From assembly GCF_014698065.1 (NCBI RefSeq), contig NZ_JACJSI010000054.1, positions 1-46,707 on the forward strand: DNA of 46,707 bases. The letters are read 5' to 3'. The position numbers and the translations under genes were made by a program. The notes beneath the pieces were generated by a model. That model was not told the DNA's origin and ran no database searches. It saw only the letters and a list, made by a program, of their open reading frames with translations. The first letter of the stretch is position 1. Each line of letters begins with the position of its first letter. Source of the DNA: Nostoc flagelliforme FACHB-838. Its GTDB lineage: Bacteria > Cyanobacteriota > Cyanobacteriia > Cyanobacteriales > Nostocaceae. This document shows positions 41,161 to 46,707 of the stretch, piece after piece.

Positions 41161-42333
41161 TCATTTGTTTGCCAGAATTTTTTGGTAGGCTTGGATTGTT
41201 TGCTTTGCGATCGCATCCCAGCTAAAATTTTCCAAGGCATATTTTTGGGCGTTTAATCCCCGTCGTTGGCGTTCTGCGGGGTTTTCCAAAGCTTCTTGTA
41301 GTAAATTTACCAGTTCTTGTACATCTGTTGTACCCACCCAACCCGACTCGCTATCACGTATCTGTTGACAAATATGTACTTGATCAGAAATGACTACGGG
41401 TACACCTGCAACCATCGCTTCAGCTACAGCAATCCCAAAGTTTTCGTAGTAGGAAGGTAAGACAAATAAATCAGCAGCTTGTAGTAAACTAACTTTTAAT
41501 TCACCAGTGACAAAGCCAGTAATTTTAGTGTGCGATCGCAGTGGTGAATTTTGAATTTGGGATATTATCTTTTGTTCGTAATCTGGATCTTGAGGATTAG
41601 TACCGGCTAAGACAAAATGAAACTTATAACCAATCGCTAATAACTTTTCTAGCGCCGGAATCAACAAATTTAATCCTTTTTTTGGATCAATTCGTGACAT
41701 AAACAACACCAACGGTATATCCTTTGGTATTTCTAACTGACTACATACATTTTTAATAGAGGATTGAGGTGGAATCACACCCAAGGGAATCACTAAATCT
41801 GGCGTAGATACTCCAAATCGTTCTGATATTTTAGCTTCTTGATCGCTAGTAAAATGAATAGCCGCCGCGCCAGCTAAATTTTGGCGTTCTATAAGTGCAA
41901 CATAAAGCTGTTTTAATTGCTTTTTTTTCCGCAAATCAGCCGGATCAAGAGTACCCAAAGGACGGAAAATATAAGGTAGCTTTTGCTGACGACACACCAT
42001 AGCAGCAGCACTACTTATAGGGGAGAATAGAGCATGAATATGTGCTATGTCAAACTTGTGAGCATGAAGTTTTAGCCAGTTTAATAAATCGAGTGAAAAT
42101 TTGTAGCGACGAAACGGGGCACAAGGAAAGTAAATTATTTCATAGCCATCTTGTTTAATTGGACAATTTAAAGGAACATCCAGAGGCGTTTGACCATTAT
42201 CGCCATTACTATCAGTTGTGAGAATTGTAACTTCTACTCCTTCTTTTACCAACGCTGGAGCTAGCCCTAGCACCATTTGGCTGGGGCCACCGTAAATCAA
42301 AGAAATTGAGGGGACAATTTGTAATATTTTCAT
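41161..42333 (-). CDS. Glycosyltransferase family 4, 390 aa (possible hpsP)
   Basis: GT-B fold retaining glycosyltransferase that adds a sugar to a lipid-linked or nascent polysaccharide at the inner face of the plasma membrane. Visible: N-terminal IVPSISLIYGGPSQMVLGLAPAL (Gly-rich acceptor loop), HIHALFSP, and in the C-lobe LFMSRIDPKKGLNLLIPAL, the E-x7-E motif ENFGIAVAEAM with VAGVPVVISD. Last gene of a minus-strand operon (45165 to 41161). A 42-bp gap containing the heptamer array AATGACC/AATGACT separates it from the GT4 gene upstream. Order and types match hpsL-N-O-P of Nostoc hormogonium polysaccharide loci as I remember them; this name is tentative. Confidence 0.85.
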   Translation of the reverse strand: MKILQIVPSISLIYGGPSQMVLGLAPALVKEGVEVTILTTDSNGDNGQTPLDVPLNCPIKQDGYEIIYFPCAPFRRYKFSLDLLNWLKLHAHKFDIAHIHALFSPISSAAAMVCRQQKLPYIFRPLGTLDPADLRKKKQLKQLYVALIERQNLAGAAAIHFTSDQEAKISERFGVSTPDLVIPLGVIPPQSSIKNVCSQLEIPKDIPLVLFMSRIDPKKGLNLLIPALEKLLAIGYKFHFVLAGTNPQDPDYEQKIISQIQNSPLRSHTKITGFVTGELKVSLLQAADLFVLPSYYENFGIAVAEAMVAGVPVVISDQVHICQQIRDSESGWVGTTDVQELVNLLQEALENPAERQRRGLNAQKYALENFSWDAIAKQTIQAYQKILANK

Positions 42334-42363
42334 TTTTTTATCATTTGTCCTTTGTTATTCACT

Positions 42364-42384
42364 AATGACCAATGACTAATGACT
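42364..42384. repeat. Heptanucleotide tandem repeat (AATGACC)n
   Basis: AATGACC AATGACT AATGACT at the 3' end of a GT4 gene, overlapping its last codons. The same heptamer stands at 43578-43598 between the next pair of genes. Confidence 0.75.
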
Positions 42385-43551
42385 ATTAACCAATTCTTGA
42401 TAGAACTCTAATTGCTGTTTAGCCAAAGCTTTATTTGTATATTTAATCATTGCTTTTTGATAACCCATTTCACCCAAAGTATGAGCAAAATCTGGTTTAT
42501 CCATTAATTGAACTAAGCAATTAGCAAGGGCTTGAGCATCACCTTCGGGAAATACTAAACCCGCATCACCAATTACATAGGGAATTTCACCAGAATCAGA
42601 ACCAATCACAGGAACTTGGCAAGCCATTGCCTCAATGATCACATGACCAAATTGTTCTTTCCAGCCAACAGAAGTTAAGGTTTTAAACTTGTAAGTTGTT
42701 TCTGAAGGTAGTACTAAAGTACTCATTAAATTGATATAGTTTGCAACTTCGTCATGAGGGACACTTTCTACCAAAATTAATCTGTCTTCAATATTGTTTT
42801 CTGTGGCTATCTTAATTAATTCTCTTTGTAACTCTCCTCGTCCAAGTAGCAGTAATTTCCAGGGTTTCTCTTTCAACTTGACTAAGGCATCTAAAAGCGT
42901 TAATAAACCCTTTTCTTGCACAAACCGCCCAACAAAGCCTACTACAAAGTCTTCTTTTTTAATGCCAAATTTAGCTGCTAGTTCTGATTGCAGTTTGGGA
43001 GTAAATAGGCTTTCATCTACGCCTAGTTGTGGCATGACCTTAATTGTCCCCTGATATCCCCTTTGTCGTAAAACTTCTGCTCCATCCTGATTGCCAGAAA
43101 TGATACCGTGGCTGTGATTGAGGTTATATTTTTCTAATAAAGCAATTGGCAATTTGAGATTATATGGTAGGTTCCACCAAGTAAAAAATACATTTTTTGC
43201 CTTAAGCCCTAATAGTTTATTTAAGGCAATCATCTGAGTATAAGCCAGTCCTCTAGATCCTTGTTCTACTTGGATAACTTGAGGGCGGAATTGTTTTAGC
43301 AAAGATATTAAATCAGCACCAAAGGTAAGCAGTCCCTGATGATTTTGACTGAAATTAGAAATGGGAACTATTCTAAATGTGCCTTCATCGCGGTATTCAG
43401 GTTCAATAATTCTATTTTGCACGCCGCCTGGTTTCCAGCGCTTTGGAACTACAACTGTTACTTGAATTCCCGGTTCGAGTTGAGATAAAGCACGTAATTT
43501 TTCACAGTTGAGGTCTACGATATAAGTATGACTAGCAACTAAAATTCTCAT
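42376..43551 (-). CDS. Glycosyltransferase family 4, 391 aa (possible hpsO)
   Basis: GT-B glycosyltransferase of the same operon. The N-lobe begins MRILVASHTYIVDLNCEKLRALSQLEPGIQVTVVVPKRW; the C-lobe has VGFVGRFVQEKGLLTLLDAL, LLLLGRGELQRELIKIA, VPHDEVANYINLMSTLVLPSET and the E-x7-E nucleotide-sugar motif EQFGHVIIEAMACQVPVIGSDSGEIPYVIGDAGLVFPEGD. Complete and of normal length. A 52-bp gap with an AATGACC heptamer array lies between it and the GT2 gene upstream. Sugar specificity is not predictable. The hpsO label rests on gene order only. Confidence 0.87.
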   Translation of the reverse strand: MRILVASHTYIVDLNCEKLRALSQLEPGIQVTVVVPKRWKPGGVQNRIIEPEYRDEGTFRIVPISNFSQNHQGLLTFGADLISLLKQFRPQVIQVEQGSRGLAYTQMIALNKLLGLKAKNVFFTWWNLPYNLKLPIALLEKYNLNHSHGIISGNQDGAEVLRQRGYQGTIKVMPQLGVDESLFTPKLQSELAAKFGIKKEDFVVGFVGRFVQEKGLLTLLDALVKLKEKPWKLLLLGRGELQRELIKIATENNIEDRLILVESVPHDEVANYINLMSTLVLPSETTYKFKTLTSVGWKEQFGHVIIEAMACQVPVIGSDSGEIPYVIGDAGLVFPEGDAQALANCLVQLMDKPDFAHTLGEMGYQKAMIKYTNKALAKQQLEFYQELVNSH

Positions 43552-43577
43552 TTTTCATTTATTTTTTGTTATTCACT

Positions 43578-43598
43578 AATGACCAATGACAAATGACT
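43578..43598. repeat. Heptanucleotide tandem repeat (AATGACC)n
   Basis: AATGACC AATGACA AATGACT in the gap between the GT4 and GT2 genes, at the position where the GT4 leader lies. Confidence 0.75.
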
Positions 43599-43603
43599 CA
43601 TGC

Positions 43604-44584
43604 CTAAACTTGTTCATCCAAATGAGTGTAAATTTGACCATCGTTCCATAGTGATTGGATGACAGTACCCAAGGCTTTGAAAAAACCCAAAATGTAGAAA
43701 ATAGCGCGAGTAGCAATTTTAATGGGGGAACCGCTTTTGTGACAAGGTGGACGTCCCAGTACGTGACAATCAAATAAACGGGCGTATAGGCGTAAAGCTT
43801 GAGTCGCAGTGAGGTTTTTCAGCCCCAGCAAGAAATGGTTGTGGTAAAAGGTGAGTTGATATTTGAGCGATCGCATACTAATATCATGACAACCCCCCGT
43901 TTCTTCGCCTAAATGCACCAAATGGGCTTCTGGGTCGTACCAAATCTTATACCCTGTCTGTCTCACCCGCAAACAAAAATCTGACTCTTCGCGCACTGCA
44001 CTACCGCGAAACCTCTCATCAAACCTCAATCCGTATTTAGTAAAAATTTCGCGGCGAAATGACATATTGCAACCCCTCGCTGTCAATACTTGCTGGGGTT
44101 TGGTGGTATGAACTAAATCAATATGATACCAAGCAATTCCTGGATCCATAGCTTGAGGGGGCAAATATTCAATTTGTAAATCTCCCCCAGAATCACCTAA
44201 TTTCATTCTGTCAAATACCCGTCCAGCCACAGCCCCCACCTCTGGGTTTTGCAAATAATTTTTCGCATGGGCTGCTAATAATCCAGGGGTTAGCTGAACA
44301 TCGTCATCAATAAATAATATTATTTCACCAGAAGATCGGCGGATAGCATAATTCCGCGCCCCTGGCAAACTTGCCCAATCTAAACGCAACCATTTAATTT
44401 TACCGACCTCCGCCATTTTCTCTAGGTAGGCTTGAATTTCTGGTTGATGTTTTGGGGTTTGGTCTACAACTAAAACTTCAAAATTTGGATAGTCTTGTTT
44501 TAAAACATCCACAATGCTATCTTGTAACGGTTCTTCCCGCCCGTAAGTCGGGATTATTACACTAATTAATGGCCAATCATTCAT
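43604..44584 (-). CDS. Glycosyltransferase family 2, 326 aa (possible hpsN)
   Basis: GT-A fold inverting glycosyltransferase. LISVIIPTYGREEPLQDSIVDVLKQDYPNFEVLVVDQTP is the nucleotide-binding start; SLPGARNYAIRRSSGEIILFIDDDV holds the DxD motif that binds Mn2+ and the sugar nucleotide (near residue 94); RGCNMSFRREIFTKYGLRFDERFRGSAVREESDFCLRVRQTGY has the ED-type catalytic base region (EESD). The C-terminus has a hydrophobic stretch (AIFYILGFFKALGTVI) that may associate with the membrane. Start ATG 44584. It sits downstream of a broken glycosyltransferase gene and an O-antigen polymerase-like gene, all on the minus strand. Confidence 0.87.
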   Translation of the reverse strand: MNDWPLISVIIPTYGREEPLQDSIVDVLKQDYPNFEVLVVDQTPKHQPEIQAYLEKMAEVGKIKWLRLDWASLPGARNYAIRRSSGEIILFIDDDVQLTPGLLAAHAKNYLQNPEVGAVAGRVFDRMKLGDSGGDLQIEYLPPQAMDPGIAWYHIDLVHTTKPQQVLTARGCNMSFRREIFTKYGLRFDERFRGSAVREESDFCLRVRQTGYKIWYDPEAHLVHLGEETGGCHDISMRSLKYQLTFYHNHFLLGLKNLTATQALRLYARLFDCHVLGRPPCHKSGSPIKIATRAIFYILGFFKALGTVIQSLWNDGQIYTHLDEQV

Positions 44585-44755
44585 AATTTTTATTAAGTAA
44601 TTTTATTACTTTTATAATAGCCTTGTAAAAATTAGTTTTCATGAAGCTTAGTAAGCAGCCATTGCTTTTATTTACACTCAGTCAATTGTTTACGCTGCTG
44701 CATAAAGATTATCAAATAACTCATTTTGCTTTTCAGAGTTATGCAACATTTGTGC
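44585..44755. other. Remnant sequence after a broken glycosyltransferase gene
   Basis: 171 bp between the GT2 start and the end of the readable glycosyltransferase fragment. Minus-strand pieces such as AQMLHNSEKQNELFDNLYAAA follow the stop at 44756 in frame, which suggests that this is decayed coding sequence of the same gene. Confidence 0.35.
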
Positions 44756-45153
44756 TTAAGCTAATGCTCCCGCACTTAAAAACTCATAATGTTCTCGTTT
44801 ACCATTTCTATCTAAAAATTGGCTGATTTGTTGCAATGCTTGCTCTGCCAAATACTTATGTGTGCTTTTGACAATTTGCCAATATTCATTTGTTTTACTT
44901 TTTTTTTCACGATCATCTTCAAAGGTGAGAAACCAAGGTTTTTTGTATATAAAATTCTGTTGAAAGAATGAATTGCTTGGTATCTTATGCACACAGGTTG
45001 CCATGCGATAAAGCTGCCTAAAGGATACCAAATTTTTTCTATAGGATATCTACCTCTGGGAAAAGGCTTAGGGCGGATGAGTGTATGCCGAGAATTTAGA
45101 GGTAGGTTTGGAATGCTGAGGTGTTGTTGACCTCCTATAATAACTTTTGCCAT
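44756..45153 (-). pseudogene. Glycosyltransferase-like gene, frameshifted and truncated
   Basis: Two overlapping frames read as one protein if a single A is restored in the run GAAAAAATTTGG near 45030. Frame one is MAKVIIGGQQHLSIPNLPLN … FPRGRYPIEK; frame two continues LVSFRQLYRMATCVHKIPSN, SFFQQNFIYKKPWFLTFEDD and ends EFLSAGALA-stop. Total length 398 nt is one short of a multiple of three. The VHKIPSN…PWFLTFEDD pattern looks like the N-terminal lobe of a GT4-type glycosyltransferase, of which only about a third remains. The ATG at 45153 lies 11 bp after the stop of the polymerase-like gene, so it was the second gene of the operon, at the place where hpsM would be expected. Confidence 0.65.
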
Positions 45154-45164
45154 TTTTATTTCAT

Positions 45165-46595
45165 TTAAATTGTTTTTAGACGTTTTTTCTTGTTTTTTTG
45201 CTGAGGATCGGCATCTTCCTTGTCTTGTTTCTCCAGTTCTGGCAGTTTAAAAAGAACTCCCGCATAAAACCAATAATAGACAGCAACTGGATCAACATCC
45301 AAAGGATAGTAGTAGGTGTTGTAGCTAATAAACAATATAAACACCCACAAAGCTGCTCCGTAACTGCGGAAATTACGGTTCTTTATGGAGCGATAGGTTT
45401 TAAAGCCAAGAATTGTTAAAGTTGTTACCAAACTTAGAAACGCAAGTACTCCAAAAATTCCAACTTCATAAAGTACTTTGGGGTAGTAAGTTTCCACAAG
45501 CTTAGTTTTACCCATTGCACGGGTAGAGTTAGTTGCTCGACCTAAGCCACTTCCTAGTGGCCCATCTACGTTTTTCCAATTCTCTTCAAATTGCTGGACG
45601 ATAAAATCTTGAGGTGGTGAAGCCTCCCATCGACCTGTAAAACTCTCGGTTCTCTGTTGCACGACATCAGGGTTAGTCACCATTGCAATTCCCAGAACTA
45701 GGGCAAGCCCTACCCCTATGGGGATAAATCGTTTAAGGTTGCCAAGTTGACCAGTGAGCAATAGCAAAATCACGAAGCAGATTGGTACTAAAGCTAAAGC
45801 AATTCTTTGTCCAGAGATTACAGCATTGATAAAGACTGCCGCTAAAGAACCTAAACCGATCAACCGCCATATTGGGTAAGGATCAGTGAAGGCGGTGGCA
45901 AATGTAAAAAAGGTGCTGGAAATTAAGAACCATGCCCACTGCCAAGGAGCTACAAACGTCCCTGGTAGGCGAATGACTCCTTCTTCAGGACTATATACTA
46001 GTGCTCCACCAAAATAACACCTAGCTTCGAGTGTTGCTCTAAATAAGGCATCTCCTTCAAGACCTCTAGTGCCTTGACACACACCAGTTAGTAATAAAAG
46101 GTATTGTATAAATCCCAGCACACAGCAAACCAGTATGAGGGCAATCTGGAGGCGCGATAAAAATAGAAAATCCCGCTTATCTCGAATTAGATAGTAGGCA
46201 CAACCAATCAGGGGGACATAGCCTAAAAATACTTTCAGTCCCAGAATGCCCATACCTAATGGTATTTCTTGGGGTGCTTTTTCCAATAGTCCCACACTAG
46301 GCGGGTTAAACTGCTGTCCACCATTGATAAATAGCAGCGTTAGCAGACTGCAAGCCAAAACAAGATAGAGTGGTATTTTTATCCCTTGCGGAATAATTAT
46401 CGGTAGTCCCTGTTTACGACACGTCTGCCAAAGCCCAATTAGCGCTGGAACATAAAAGGCATCTTTAGCTAATTGGAGTATGGGACTATTGCCCAAGTAG
46501 TAGGTAATAGTACCTCCAATGGGTACGTAAATGATGAAGGCATATAGGGCTTGGCGTGGGTATTTGTAGGAAAGGGATATGACAAGTATCCCTAA
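45165..46595 (-). pseudogene. O-antigen polymerase/ligase-like protein (possible hpsL), 5' end removed by an IS
   Basis: Multi-spanning membrane protein with about ten hydrophobic segments (VFLGYVPLIGCAYYLI, LIALILVCCVLGFIQYLLLL-like, LALVPICFVILLLLTGQLG, FIPIGVGLALVLGIAMV), a large outer loop with the ligase/polymerase-type GPLGSGLGRATNSTR, and a Lys-rich C-terminus. It resembles Wzy/WaaL-type proteins and HpsL. The readable frame is open to 46595, well beyond the first possible start (TTG 46496): the upstream residues SLSYKYPRQALYAFIIYVPI and GGTITYYLGNSPILQLAKDA look conserved and are needed for the first membrane segment. They end exactly where an IS5-type element begins, so the N-terminus is lost. 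Transcription could still come from the IS, but a normal protein is unlikely. Confidence 0.75.
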
Positions 46596-46707
46596 GAGGG
46601 TGTTTGAAAAGTTTTAGGGAGTCAAAATTTAAGCAAGTCGCCTCACCATAATACGGATCATGGAAAGGTAGATAAAAGTCTCAGAGGTTTCGGGCAATAA
46701 CTCATAA
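46596..46707 (-). mobile_element. IS5-type insertion sequence, left end (continues beyond window)
   Basis: GAGGGTGTTTGAAAAGTTTT at 46596 is typical of IS5-family (IS1031/IS427-like) terminal repeats; the adjoining TAA (46593-46595) may be the TNA-type target duplication. The other end lies outside the window. Confidence 0.65.
46629..46707 (-). CDS. IS5-family transposase, C-terminal end only
   Basis: Partial frame, coming from beyond the right edge: ELLPETSETFIYLSMIRIMV then RRLA-stop (46629). The ending (E-x-F-I-Y-x-x-M-I-R-I-M-V-R-R-L-A) is one I associate with IS5-type cyanobacterial transposases. About 25 codons are visible; the catalytic residues are outside the window. Confidence 0.6.
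   Translation of the reverse strand, partial: YELLPETSETFIYLSMIRIMVRRLA

Noticed and set aside
43604..44584. Naming the GT2 gene hpsE
   Set aside because: HpsE as I remember it starts with a different TVAIPTYNG-type sequence; this protein fits the hpsN position and type better, and even that is tentative.

Overview
The window is chromosomal DNA from a filamentous, most likely heterocyst-forming cyanobacterium of the Nostoc/Anabaena type. Evidence: many HIP1 octamers (GCGATCGC), a cytochrome c6 gene, a group 2 type sigma-70 factor, a Uma2/DUF820 protein, a pentapeptide-repeat protein, an exopolysaccharide glycosyltransferase operon resembling the hormogonium polysaccharide (hps) loci, and dense families of heptanucleotide tandem repeats and palindromic repeats typical of Nostocales. 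No tRNA, rRNA or CRISPR array was seen.

Layout. 1-10.3 kb is an accessory region: three tandem paralogous RTX (hemolysin-type calcium-binding) genes on the + strand at about 0.8, 3.0 and 7.6 kb. The first has lost its 5' end to an IS701-like transposase remnant. An IS4-type element (1235 bp, 22-bp inverted ends, 9-bp target duplication) sits between the second and third. The third is followed by a gene fragment with a KNH/Kre9-like domain. 10.3-12.8 kb holds a DhaM-HPr-Enzyme I fusion. 13.1-14.5 kb has a small exported protein, a 13-unit 21-bp minisatellite, an unidentified small gene and several palindromic repeats. 14.5-16.6 kb is a TonB-dependent receptor; then glgX, a Uma2-family gene, petJ (cytochrome c6, with a good PetR-type operator), a GNAT acetyltransferase and the sigma factor. 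24-31.7 kb is a housekeeping block: priA, an RlmL-type rRNA methyltransferase, a GalU-like nucleotidyltransferase, hemW and a membrane PIN-TRAM protein.

31.8-40.7 kb holds an HNMT-like methyltransferase, a two-gene GNAT/VOC pair, an exported vanadium haloperoxidase-family protein, remnants of toxin-antitoxin genes (DUF5615, DUF2281, DUF433), a pentapeptide-repeat protein, an APH-type kinase and an IS66 fragment. 41.1-46.6 kb is a minus-strand polysaccharide operon: O-antigen polymerase/ligase-like protein, a broken glycosyltransferase, a GT2 and two GT4 enzymes, most like hpsL-(M)-N-O-P. Its first gene is truncated by an IS5-type element that runs off the right edge, and its second gene is frameshifted, so the operon looks degraded here.

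The most interesting structure is in the RTX array. Short nonapeptide motifs alternate between a constant spacer and a position that carries a different, often Tyr/Gly-rich loop in almost every cassette, i.e. a conserved beta-roll scaffold displaying variable loops at a fixed phase. Start choices, frameshifts and repeat boundaries were read by eye from the sequence; family names rest on recalled motifs, not on database searches.
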